Assembly (NCBI GenBank): GCA_947589465.1
Contig: CANQAE010000003.1
Span: 1 to 50,910 of the forward strand
DNA: 50,910 bases
Source: an uncultured Clostridia bacterium
GTDB taxonomy: Bacteria; Bacillota; Clostridia; Christensenellales; Pumilibacteraceae
Reading direction: 5' to 3'
This document shows, one piece after another, positions 33,649-41,739 of the stretch. A model generated the notes under the pieces. The model did not search any database, was not told where the DNA came from, and saw only the letters and a program-made list of their open reading frames with translations. Position numbers and translations under genes: made by a program. The first letter of the stretch is position 1; the number at the start of each line of letters is the position of its first letter.

Positions 33649-34553
33649 GCTATCACCGAATAAGCCCAGTTTGTCACGATCCCCGCCACGCCGAAATAGT
33701 CGTAAACAAACATAAGCACCCCGAAAAACGTTATGCATATGAGGACCAAACCGACGAGGTCGCGCCACCCTAACTTCATTACCTTCATACGCGTTCTGCC
33801 CTTTGCGCCCCTGTAACAGCGCGAATCCATTGCATACGCAAGGTCGTCCGCACGTCTAAACGACGACACAAGAAGGGGTACGAGAACGGGGATCATCGCT
33901 TTGGCGCGTTTGAAAACGTTGCCGCTGTCGAAGTCGGCGCATCTCGCCTTTTGCGCGTTTTTTATTTTGTCCGCCTCCTCGATCAAGGTGGGTATAAGCC
34001 TTAACGCTATGCTCATTATTATGGCGATCTCGTGTACGGGGATCTTGATGAGCGAAAGCGGAAAAAGCAATCTTTCGAGTCCGTCGGTCAGTTCGACGGG
34101 GGTTGTCGTAAGCGTCAATAACGACGGTCCCATGACGAGCAAAAAAAGCCTTATCGCCATAGTCGAGCCGCTTATTATTCCTTCGAGCGTGATATTGATT
34201 ATGCCGTAACTCCAATAGACGTGATTAGCCTCGCCGCCGTAAAATACGATCATAATTACCGCCGTAATAAGTACGAGGGCAAGGACGGCTTTAATGCTTT
34301 TCAGAACTTTTAGAACGGGAACGCGACTGAACGCTATCGCCGTAATCAAAAATAAAATTATTATGCCGAATGCCGCCGCCGCGCTCACTATATATCCGCC
34401 CAACCTGCCACCGCCGCGCAAATAACCGTCCACGGTGGGAATGAAAAACAGCATTACGATATAAGCAATGACAAAGATTATCTTTGCCCTTGCGTCCATC
34501 TTGTGTACTCCCGACTTGGCGGGATAATATTGTCCCATGCTAACGTCACGCAT
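33645..34553 (-). CDS. ecfT: ECF transporter transmembrane component EcfT
   Basis: The 302-residue membrane protein has about five or six helices and the coupling motif region ARCADF (DF-x-x-GN) and AMDSRCYRGAKGRT, the second of the two A-R-G-type motifs that contact the ATPases. It carries energy from EcfA1/A2 to exchangeable vitamin-binding S components. AAAGGAG lies six bases before the ATG at 34553, inside the end of ecfA2, so the start overlaps by eight bases. No S component is in the window, as is normal for group II ECF systems, whose S proteins are scattered in the genome. The N terminus (DVSMGQYYPAKSGVHKMD) is typical. Confidence 0.96.
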   Translation of the reverse strand: MRDVSMGQYYPAKSGVHKMDARAKIIFVIAYIVMLFFIPTVDGYLRGGGRLGGYIVSAAAAFGIIILFLITAIAFSRVPVLKVLKSIKAVLALVLITAVIMIVFYGGEANHVYWSYGIINITLEGIISGSTMAIRLFLLVMGPSLLTLTTTPVELTDGLERLLFPLSLIKIPVHEIAIIMSIALRLIPTLIEEADKIKNAQKARCADFDSGNVFKRAKAMIPVLVPLLVSSFRRADDLAYAMDSRCYRGAKGRTRMKVMKLGWRDLVGLVLICITFFGVLMFVYDYFGVAGIVTNWAYSVIA

Positions 34554-35394
34554 CGCGAACTCCTTTGAGCGCGAGTACGGCTTTGATGAGTTCGTCCTCC
34601 GTTGCGCCTTGTACGGGCACCCCTCTTTCGCGCAAAAGACGGGCAATGTATGCGGGCGTGGGAAGACGCAGCCCTATTTCATCTATGATCTTTTCGTTGC
34701 CGAACAACTCGCTCGGCGTAAACACGCCGCGAAGTTTCCCCTTGCCGAGTACTGCTATGCGATTGCAATAAGCCGAGATCTCGTCCATATTGTGCGAGAT
34801 CATCACTATTGTCGGGCAATGCTCCTTGACCCGTTTGATAAGTTCGAGAATTTCTTTTTTTCCGCGCGGATCGAGTCCTGCGGTCGGTTCGTCGAGGACG
34901 AGGATCTGGGGGCGCATGGCGAGAACTCCCGCGAGCGCGACGCGTCGCATCTGCCCGCCCGAAAGTTCGAAAGGCGACCTGTCCTTTATGGCGTTGAAAT
35001 CAAGCCCGACGAGTTCGATCGCTTCGACTGTCCTTTCCTTGACTTCGGCTTGGCTCAGTCCCAGATTTTTAGGTCCGAAACCGACGTCGCGTTCTACCGT
35101 TTCGTCGAAAAGTTGGTATTCGGGATATTGGAAAACCATTCCCACTTTGCCGCGCAACTGCTTGTAGTCATACTTTTTGCCGAGATCTATGCCGTTTACC
35201 GTCAAACTGCCCGACATAACTTTTATAAGTCCGTTAAAGTGGCTGATGAGCGTGCTTTTTCCGCTACCCGTCTGCCCTATTATCCCGAAAAAGTCGCCGT
35301 CCTCTATGGTGAAAGTTATATCGTCGAGCGCTTTCTTTTCGAACGGAGTTTTTGGCGAATAGATATAACTCAAATTTTTTATAACGATCGACAT
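34546..35394 (-). CDS. ecfA2: ECF transporter ATPase EcfA2
   Basis: The 282-residue ABC ATPase has Walker A GQTGSGKST, Q-loop FQYPEYQLF, signature LSGGQMRRVALAG and Walker B ILVLDEPTAGLD. The Y-P-E-Y-Q-L-F after the Q-loop and the GLDPRGKKEIL helix are marks of EcfA2. Start ATG 35394 has GGAGGA directly upstream and overlaps the end of ecfA1 by 16 bases in another frame. With EcfA1 it forms the asymmetric ATPase pair of the energy-coupling factor for uptake of vitamins and metals. Confidence 0.97.
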   Translation of the reverse strand: MSIVIKNLSYIYSPKTPFEKKALDDITFTIEDGDFFGIIGQTGSGKSTLISHFNGLIKVMSGSLTVNGIDLGKKYDYKQLRGKVGMVFQYPEYQLFDETVERDVGFGPKNLGLSQAEVKERTVEAIELVGLDFNAIKDRSPFELSGGQMRRVALAGVLAMRPQILVLDEPTAGLDPRGKKEILELIKRVKEHCPTIVMISHNMDEISAYCNRIAVLGKGKLRGVFTPSELFGNEKIIDEIGLRLPTPAYIARLLRERGVPVQGATEDELIKAVLALKGVRDA

Positions 35395-36206
35395 ATCTCC
35401 TCCGCAAGTTCTTCGGGCGTATAAACTTCCCCTATATTCATTCCGCCTTTTCGTAGCCCCTCGGCTATCCTGCAAGCGGGCGGCATATCGAGTCCGTGCG
35501 CCGCAAGCAGAGGATCGGTGAGCACCTTTTTCGCGCCGCTCAAAATAAGTTCGCCGTCATCCATAACAAAGATCTTGTCCGCAAGCGCCGCCTCGTCCAT
35601 AAAGTGCGTTATCATAATGACGGTCATCTTTTCTTCTTTGTTGAGTTTATGGACGATATCCATAATTTCTTTTTTGCCTACGGGGTCGAGCATCGAAGTC
35701 GATTCGTCGAGCACCATTGCTCGCGGCTTTATCGCAAGCACGCCTGCTATGGCGACGCGCTGTTTCTGTCCGCCCGAAAGTCTGAACGGCGCGCCTTCGC
35801 GATATTCGTACATGTCGACGCTTTTCAGCGCCCAATCCACCCTCTTTCTGATTTCGTCGGGACTGAGTCCGAGATTTTCGGGCCCGAAAGCCACGTCGTC
35901 CTCTATTATCGTCGCGACCATCTGATTGTCGGGATTCTGGAACACGATCCCCACGTTTTTGCGTATCTCGAACAGCGATTTTTTGTCGGCGGTAGACATT
36001 CCGTCCACCGTGACTTTGCCATGTTCGGGAATGAGCAAACCGTTGATGAGTTTAGCCACCGTGCTTTTGCCGCTTCCGTTGTGACCTACGAGCGCGACAA
36101 AATCGCCTTCCTCTATTTTGAGCGAAAGGTTTTTGACCGCTTTGACGGCGTTCGGCGTTTGAGCCGCATACGTATAACTTACATTGTCGAACTCGATAAA
36201 ACTCAT
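35379..36206 (-). CDS. ecfA1: ECF transporter ATPase EcfA1
   Basis: The 275-residue ABC ATPase has Walker A GHNGSGKST, Q-loop FQNPDNQMV, signature LSGGQKQRVAIAG, and Walker B MVLDESTSMLD. The Ser after the Walker B Glu (DES) is the usual EcfA1 form. The start MSFIEFDNVSY fits the family, yet there is no Shine-Dalgarno sequence; a promoter ends six bases before the ATG, so the message may be leaderless. First gene of the operon with ecfA2, ecfT, truA and the flavodoxin-like gene. Confidence 0.96.
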   Translation of the reverse strand: MSFIEFDNVSYTYAAQTPNAVKAVKNLSLKIEEGDFVALVGHNGSGKSTVAKLINGLLIPEHGKVTVDGMSTADKKSLFEIRKNVGIVFQNPDNQMVATIIEDDVAFGPENLGLSPDEIRKRVDWALKSVDMYEYREGAPFRLSGGQKQRVAIAGVLAIKPRAMVLDESTSMLDPVGKKEIMDIVHKLNKEEKMTVIMITHFMDEAALADKIFVMDDGELILSGAKKVLTDPLLAAHGLDMPPACRIAEGLRKGGMNIGEVYTPEELAEEICRSL

Positions 36207-36212
36207 CGCTAT

Positions 36213-36241
36213 ATTTTAGCACATAAAAACCGAATGCGCAA
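36213..36241 (-). promoter_or_regulatory. Promoter of the ecf/truA operon
   Basis: On the minus strand: TTGCGC (36236-36241), 17 bases, TAAAAT (36213-36218) with a TG extended -10. Only six bases separate the -10 from the ecfA1 ATG, which puts the expected start at or next to the A of the codon. Confidence 0.6.
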
Positions 36242-36299
36242 CATTATTTTGCAAGTCGAGGCGATTTTGTAAAAAAATAAATTTTCCCCCTCTCAACTC

Positions 36300-36328
36300 T
36301 TGCATTTTTTTGTTTTATATGCTACAAT
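36300..36328 (+). promoter_or_regulatory. Promoter of the parA operon
   Basis: TTGCAT (36300-36305), 17 bases, TACAAT (36323-36328) with a TG extended -10, 40 bases before parA. Confidence 0.7.
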
Positions 36329-36367
36329 ATTTCAAACAAAATCCGCAAATTTTTTACGAGAGGTATT

Positions 36368-37192
36368 ATGTCTAAAATTATTGCCATTGCCAATCAAAAA
36401 GGCGGCGTAGGTAAAACTACCACGTGTATCAATCTCAGCAGTTTCGTTGCCGCTATGGGCAAAAAAACGCTTATGGTGGACATAGATCCGCAAGGCAACT
36501 GCACGAGCGGTATCGGCGTAAACAGCCGCGACATTACACATTCCATTTACAACGTGCTTGTCGGCGACTGCTCGGCGCGGGACGCGATCGTCCACACCTG
36601 CGTGGACGGACAAGATATCCTGCCGTCAAATATCGACCTCGCAGGCGCGGAGATCGAACTTATCAAAGTTCCCGCCCGCGAAAAGGTGTTGCGCAAGACT
36701 TTGCAACCGCTCAAAAACAAATACGACTACATATTCATCGACTGCCCGCCGTCGCTCGCACTGCTTACGGTGAACGCGCTTACCGCAGCCGACAGCATAC
36801 TTATTCCCATTCAGGGCGAATTCTTCGCGCTTCAAGGACTGAGCCAATTGATGAACACTATCAAACTCGCCAAAAAGCACCTTAACCCCTCCCTCGAAGT
36901 GGAAGGCGTTTTGCTTACCATGTATGACGGCAGAAGCAATCTCGTTGCTTCGGTAACATCCGAAATCATCAAATTCTTCGGCAAGAAAGTGTTTACGCAC
37001 CGTATCCCGCGCAATATCAAACTCGGCGAGGCACCGAGTTACGGTATGCCTATCATGCAATTCGAACCGCGTTGCACCGGCTCTATCGCATACAAGGCTT
37101 TCGCGGAAGAATTTTTGGAGCGCAACAACGACGTGGAATATACCAAGATCACGAGCATGAGTTCTTTGAGGCGTAAGGTACCCAAAACGTAA
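36368..37192 (+). CDS. parA: ParA/Soj-family ATPase without a ParB partner
   Basis: The 274-residue deviant Walker ATPase is close to chromosomal Soj/ParA. QKGGVGKTTT (residues 10-19) holds the signature Lys, VDIDPQGN is the Walker A' motif, and FIDCPPSL the Walker B region. GAGAGG precedes the ATG. Soj-type proteins normally lie next to parB/spo0J and work with it in origin segregation. Here the next gene is an AraC regulator that overlaps it by one base, and no parB or parS-like site was seen. It may be a second ParA used to position another cargo, or the chromosomal one moved away from parB. Confidence 0.93.
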   Translation: MSKIIAIANQKGGVGKTTTCINLSSFVAAMGKKTLMVDIDPQGNCTSGIGVNSRDITHSIYNVLVGDCSARDAIVHTCVDGQDILPSNIDLAGAEIELIKVPAREKVLRKTLQPLKNKYDYIFIDCPPSLALLTVNALTAADSILIPIQGEFFALQGLSQLMNTIKLAKKHLNPSLEVEGVLLTMYDGRSNLVASVTSEIIKFFGKKVFTHRIPRNIKLGEAPSYGMPIMQFEPRCTGSIAYKAFAEEFLERNNDVEYTKITSMSSLRRKVPKT

Positions 37193-38016
37193 TGCTCAAT
37201 TCGCTGATCGGAAAGAATATCATGAGAAGGCGTCCCGTTTTGCGCTACATTCGTCTAACGGGCGTTGATAAAGAGCCTCATTCCCACCCCCACCCCGAAT
37301 TTATTTTCATCGTGGGCGGCGGCGGACGATTCGAAACGGAAGGAAAACAATATCCGCTCAAAGCGGGAGATCTCGTCATATGCGGCAAAAATGTCGAACA
37401 CAGCGAATATATGTTCGATACGCCCGACAGCGAGATATATCATTTGGGCTTTGCGAAAGCGATCATCGGCGATATGCCGCAAGACCAAATACTGAGCGAA
37501 CCGTTCAGCATCATTCATACGGACGCTCAATCCGAGTTATTCAAAATATATTTCAATACCCTCGCAAGCGAAGCGGAATCGGACAAATTTTGCGCCAAGA
37601 CGATAGCCGACAATATGCTTTGCATTATTTTGATGTCCGCCCTGCGCCTTGCAATAAGCAATATGGGGCTTACGTATTCGCGCAACAAAGCGTATTACGA
37701 AGCCAAAGATTATTTCGACAAAAATTTTACGACCATAGACAACATAGAGGACGTTTGCAACAAACTCAACGTAAACAAGTATTACCTCACCCATATGTTC
37801 AAGGAAAATCTCGGTATGCCGCCCGTAAAGTACCTTGTGTTCAAACGCGTCGAAAAAGCGAAAAACTTGCTCTCCGCTTCCTCTGCGTCCATAAAAGACA
37901 TAGCGGAGCGGTGCGGCTATAATGATGTAGCGTATTTCTGCCGCGTTTTCAAAAAAACGGAAGGCATTACCCCGCTTCAATATCGCAATCGGTCGAAAAA
38001 GAATATACTATCATAG
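37192..38016 (+). CDS. AraC-family regulator with cupin sensor
   Basis: The 274-residue protein has an N-terminal cupin domain (about 18-100), seen in HSHPHPEFIFIVGGGGRF and the LKAGDLVICGKNVEHSEY strand pair, and a C-terminal AraC DNA-binding domain (about 170-268) with two helix-turn-helix units ending in DIAERCGYNDVAYFCRVFKK. Such regulators usually answer to sugars or related small ligands; the HxH of the cupin may bind metal or ligand. The start codon shares one base with the parA stop (TAATG), so it is translationally coupled to parA. It is followed 18 bases later by the VanZ/Ig gene. Confidence 0.93.
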   Translation: MLNSLIGKNIMRRRPVLRYIRLTGVDKEPHSHPHPEFIFIVGGGGRFETEGKQYPLKAGDLVICGKNVEHSEYMFDTPDSEIYHLGFAKAIIGDMPQDQILSEPFSIIHTDAQSELFKIYFNTLASEAESDKFCAKTIADNMLCIILMSALRLAISNMGLTYSRNKAYYEAKDYFDKNFTTIDNIEDVCNKLNVNKYYLTHMFKENLGMPPVKYLVFKRVEKAKNLLSASSASIKDIAERCGYNDVAYFCRVFKKTEGITPLQYRNRSKKNILS

Positions 38017-38034
38017 GGAACCATACTCGACTTG

Positions 38035-41000
38035 ATGAATTTGAAAAACCGATTCCTTAACTTCAAAAACCTCTCCAAAAAAGAGAAATTCTTAACCGTA
38101 GGAAAGTACGGTGTTTTGATTATTTACGTCGTTTGCCTGCTCGTGCTGTGCATAGAAGCGCTTATGCCCGGCTCGGTTTCGAGCCAGCAATCTTCGGGAG
38201 TCGGCAATATTGTCGATATTCCCGTAGACAAGGCGATCGAACCCACCGCCATGTCGCTCGTCTGCCCGTCGGGGAGGCTGCCGCATGACGTAAAAGTCGG
38301 AGATAGTTTTTCGATTATCCCCGTCTTCGAACCCGAAAACGCGACGTACACTCAGGTTACGTGGAGTATTGACGACGATTCGATAGCGTCGGTAGCGTAC
38401 GACACGGTGACGTTTCTGCGCGCGGGCAAAGTGAATATCACCGCCACATCTCGGTACGACGACAAGATCTCTGCGACGGCAAGTTTCGACGTGACCGAGG
38501 TGGAGGCGCAAAGTATTTCGGTCAAAGTCACCGACGAAAACGGCAGCAAACTCGACTGCGACCCGCTGAATATGGTCGTCGGGCAATCTTTCGACCTCTC
38601 CGTCGTCGTTCTTCCCGAAAACACCACCAGCAAGGAGTATTCCCTTTGGACCGAGTCGCAAAATATCCGCATAGAGAACGGCAAAGTCATCGCCCTCGAA
38701 GTCGGCGTCGCCGAAATAACGGCAACGTGCGGAAAAGCATCACAAAAAATTTCGATAGTTATAGACGAAGTGCATATAGACGAACTTCGCTTCAACGTGG
38801 ACTCGTTGATATTGGAAAGGGGCGAAGTTTCCGATACAGTAAAACTCGAAATAATCGCAGGCGGCGAGATCGTCAACCCGAACATTGTATGGGACGTATC
38901 GGACAAACTGAAACTCGACTTCGTTTCCGCCCTCTCGTTCAAGGTGACGGGCGAAGAAATCTGCAAGACTACGCTCACCGCGTCGGCGGGCGGCAAAAGC
39001 GCCTCCTTGGACATTGAGGTCATAGGCGTGAAAGCAACCGATCTCGAATATAAATTATTCGTCTGCGGCAAAGAAACAGACGAAATTTACGTGGGAGACA
39101 AGGTCAAAGTCGTCGCTTTTACAGCGCCGAAAAACGCCGACAGTGCGGACATAGGCATTTCCTGTTTAGACCTCGAAATTCTAAACGGCTCGTTCGTCGC
39201 GGACAAGGCGGGAACATACACCTTGCTCCTCTCCCACCGCGACATAAACAAATCGATAACTTTGACGGTACGCGACATAGAAGTGGAAAAACTTGTAATT
39301 TCGAACGCCCCTGCGACTTCGCTCGAACTTAACGTCGGCGAATATTTTTCGCTCGATTTCGACTTTGTCACCTCATCCGAAAGAGAACCGCTCGACAAGC
39401 GCGTTATTCTCGAAACGGAAGGTGACGATATCCTTATTATAGACGGGTCACGCATACAAGGCGCAAATGTAGGTAGCACCATCCTCGTTTGTACCCACGC
39501 GGCGAGCGGAAAAAGCACAACTATTTCCATAACGGTGGTAGATCGCCCTCGCCTGCCCGTCACCGACATAGCCGTTTACGCGGACGGCGAACATTTGGGC
39601 TCAGTTCTGGAAATGAAAACGGGCGAAAATGTAGCACTTATGTTCGGAGCGGTGGGAGCGGAAGCGACGATCTCGTACTCGGTGCAAGGCGAAGCGGCGC
39701 ACGCGATCGCAAAAGGCGGTACGATTGAACTCATAGCCGACAAATGCGGCACGGCGTCGCTTGAACTTTCGTGCGGACAAGTCGTCAAATCAATAAGGAT
39801 CGAAGTCACCGATATAGAGGCAACGGCGATAGTTTTCGGCGGCGTAAATACGGTGCATCTCGGTGACAGATTCGACATTCTCGCTACTCCCGTCGGCGAC
39901 GATAATTTTCCGCCGACAGACCGCACAATGGATTACGATTTCGATAGCAACGTAATTAGATTCGACGGCGAAAAATTCATAGCCATAGGCATGGGCAGTA
40001 CTGCGATAACGGCGAAATGCGGCAGAGCGAAAGCCGTTTTCGACTTGGAAATACAAGGCAACATATCAGGCATTTCCGCCGACGACGTGCAAATGTTCAT
40101 AGGACAACAAAAGTCGATAGGCGCAAAGCCGACGACCTCGAACGGAAGCGAACCCGCCGATTACGAGTTTTCGTACACAGTCGAGGCGGGCGGCGTCGTA
40201 AAGGCGAATAAATTCGGCGTACTCACCGCTCTCAAAGAAGGAATAACGCACGTAACGATATCCATTCCCTCACTTGATCTCAAAAAGCGCATCGAAATTT
40301 CGGTAAGCCACCTTGTTATTGATACGATAAGCATTTCGCTCCCCGCCTCGATCTATGCGGGCAAAACGTACAAACTTTCGGCTGCCATTAAACCGCTGAA
40401 AGCCACAGACAAGAGGATAAACTGGTATGTGGACGACCAAACGCTCGCGTCCGTAAATTCGGCGGGCGAACTCAAAGTCAAAAAGAGCGGGACTTTTACA
40501 GTCATTGCTTCCGCCCAAATAGGAAACGCGGAAACTCGAATTTCGGTCACCGCTCACAACCTGCTTTCGCTCCGCAAGGTCACGGGTTACGGATTTTCGG
40601 TATTCGACAAATTCGAAAACGGAACCGCGGTCGCTTCACTCAAACAAAATTCGAGCGCACGAATAGTTCTGCAATACGCGACAGATGCGACATATAAAAA
40701 GTTTAAACTCGTTTCGTCGAGCGACGTGCTGTCGGTAAACGGCTCGACCGTGACAGCCGTTAAGTCGGGCGACGCTCAACTTACCATAGAATATTGGGAC
40801 GGCGACAAAAATAATGAAAAGCAGGTATTCACCATCCTCGTCACCGTTGAAAAGCAAAAACTGAGCGACGTTATAAGCGATTGGGGACGCGCCGTGCGCA
40901 AAGGACTCGGACACTTTGCCGCCTTTTTGATAACGGGCATTTTTGCGGCTCTCACCTTTATGTTCTTCGTAAAACGAAGGACGATAGCCGCGCCCGTGAC

Positions 41001-41190
41001 CTTGCTGTCGGGATTTCTTCTGGCAGGACTCACCGAACTTCTGCAAATGATCCCGCCCGGTCGCGGACCGAGTTTTGCCGACGTTCTACTCGACTTTGAA
41101 GGATTTTGCTTTTCGGCTGTCCCCATAGTGATTGGGTTTGTTATAGCGGCGACGATCAAATTCTTCAAAAACAAGAGGGCGAAAAAGTAA
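38035..41190 (+). CDS. VanZ-family membrane protein interrupted by about ten Ig-like domains
   Basis: The 1051-residue protein begins with a cytoplasmic basic segment and one helix (about 24-45) ending EALMPGSVSSQQSSGVGN, the form of the first helix and loop of VanZ proteins. About ten beta-sandwich units of 80-90 residues follow (about 68-945), of Big_2 type, with recurring VGDxFxL near the start and AGxxxITAT near the end. The last 100 residues are the rest of VanZ: VRKGLGHFAAF, three helices, TELLQMIPPGRGPSFADVLLD. The Ig stalk thus sits in the outer loop of a split VanZ domain. VanZ gives low-level teicoplanin resistance in one context; its general role is unknown. Start uncertain: ATG 38035 or TTG 38032; the binding site is weak, suggesting coupling to AraC. 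Confidence 0.85.
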   Translation: MNLKNRFLNFKNLSKKEKFLTVGKYGVLIIYVVCLLVLCIEALMPGSVSSQQSSGVGNIVDIPVDKAIEPTAMSLVCPSGRLPHDVKVGDSFSIIPVFEPENATYTQVTWSIDDDSIASVAYDTVTFLRAGKVNITATSRYDDKISATASFDVTEVEAQSISVKVTDENGSKLDCDPLNMVVGQSFDLSVVVLPENTTSKEYSLWTESQNIRIENGKVIALEVGVAEITATCGKASQKISIVIDEVHIDELRFNVDSLILERGEVSDTVKLEIIAGGEIVNPNIVWDVSDKLKLDFVSALSFKVTGEEICKTTLTASAGGKSASLDIEVIGVKATDLEYKLFVCGKETDEIYVGDKVKVVAFTAPKNADSADIGISCLDLEILNGSFVADKAGTYTLLLSHRDINKSITLTVRDIEVEKLVISNAPATSLELNVGEYFSLDFDFVTSSEREPLDKRVILETEGDDILIIDGSRIQGANVGSTILVCTHAASGKSTTISITVVDRPRLPVTDIAVYADGEHLGSVLEMKTGENVALMFGAVGAEATISYSVQGEAAHAIAKGGTIELIADKCGTASLELSCGQVVKSIRIEVTDIEATAIVFGGVNTVHLGDRFDILATPVGDDNFPPTDRTMDYDFDSNVIRFDGEKFIAIGMGSTAITAKCGRAKAVFDLEIQGNISGISADDVQMFIGQQKSIGAKPTTSNGSEPADYEFSYTVEAGGVVKANKFGVLTALKEGITHVTISIPSLDLKKRIEISVSHLVIDTISISLPASIYAGKTYKLSAAIKPLKATDKRINWYVDDQTLASVNSAGELKVKKSGTFTVIASAQIGNAETRISVTAHNLLSLRKVTGYGFSVFDKFENGTAVASLKQNSSARIVLQYATDATYKKFKLVSSSDVLSVNGSTVTAVKSGDAQLTIEYWDGDKNNEKQVFTILVTVEKQKLSDVISDWGRAVRKGLGHFAAFLITGIFAALTFMFFVKRRTIAAPVTLLSGFLLAGLTELLQMIPPGRGPSFADVLLDFEGFCFSAVPIVIGFVIAATIKFFKNKRAKK

Positions 41191-41292
41191 AATAGGCTCA
41201 CCTATACTTACGGGAGGCAGGACTGCTTGTTTTAGAAGCAAGCAAGACAAGGAAAGCGAGCATTGACAAGGGGCGTAATATGGCGTGACCTG

Positions 41293-41352
41293 CCGTCAAG
41301 CGAAGCATTATGTAGCAAATTCCCGTCAAGCGGAGCATGACTCGGCAAACCG
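41293..41352. repeat. Two 30-bp degenerate tandem repeats
   Basis: CCGTCAAGCGAAGCATTATG (from 41293) and CCGTCAAGCGGAGCATGACT (from 41323) are head to tail with a 30-base step; GCAAA recurs at the same place in both units. They lie about 100 bases after the VanZ/Ig stop. Confidence 0.7.
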
Positions 41353-41371
41353 CCGCTTATAAGAACAGGTA

Positions 41372-41416
41372 TAAAAAATCGGTCGTACATCAAGTAGTGC
41401 GACCGATAATTTTTTT
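41372..41416. terminator. Bidirectional terminator between VanZ/Ig gene and acpP
   Basis: Stem ATCGGTCG/CGACCGAT (41378-41385 with 41400-41407) with further pairing inside, T run on the plus strand (41410-41416) and A run on the left that is a T run for the minus strand. It serves both convergent genes. Confidence 0.9.
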
Positions 41417-41433
41417 GCCTATATAGTTAATTT

Positions 41434-41658
41434 TTACTTTCCCATATTCTTTTCGATTATGTCGATAAGTTCCTTGACGCCCGTGATCTGTATGTCATCG
41501 GGGAATTGGAAATGGAACTCGTCTTCGAGTTTCATCAAAAGTTCTACCTTGTCAAGCGAGTCGAAACCGAGTTCATCGAAAGTGGTTTGCAGCGTGAGAG
41601 TGATCTGCTCTCCCCTGTATTCGCAAACAATATCTTGTAATTTTTTAAGTATATCCAT
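41434..41658 (-). CDS. acpP: Acyl carrier protein
   Basis: The 74-residue acidic helical protein carries the phosphopantetheine site GFDSLDKVEL with Ser34. Length and charge match acyl carrier proteins of fatty-acid synthesis. GGAG lies before the ATG. It stands alone with its own perfect promoter and a terminator, away from fab genes, so it could be the main acyl carrier or a second one for another pathway. The segment CEYRGEQITLTLQTTFDEL shows a longer, less typical first loop than the major acyl carrier proteins. Confidence 0.93.
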   Translation of the reverse strand: MDILKKLQDIVCEYRGEQITLTLQTTFDELGFDSLDKVELLMKLEDEFHFQFPDDIQITGVKELIDIIEKNMGK

Positions 41659-41690
41659 TTTTTATTCTCCTTTTTTTGGAATTTGGCTCT

Positions 41691-41719
41691 ATTATATATC
41701 AATTTGTCGCGCTTGTCAA
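41691..41719 (-). promoter_or_regulatory. Consensus promoter of acpP
   Basis: On the minus strand: TTGACA (41714-41719), 17 bases, TATAAT (41691-41696). Full match to consensus in both hexamers; the start falls about 25 bases before the acpP ATG, after the nrdG stop at 41740. Confidence 0.85.
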
Positions 41720-41739
41720 CTAAATAAAAGTACACACTC

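Larger units (their letters stand above)
41191..41433. other. Intergenic region with repeats and terminator
   Basis: Beyond the terminator it holds a hairpin TGCTTG/CAAGCA (near 41229-41249) and two copies of a 30-base repeat. No ORF is supported. Confidence 0.6.
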
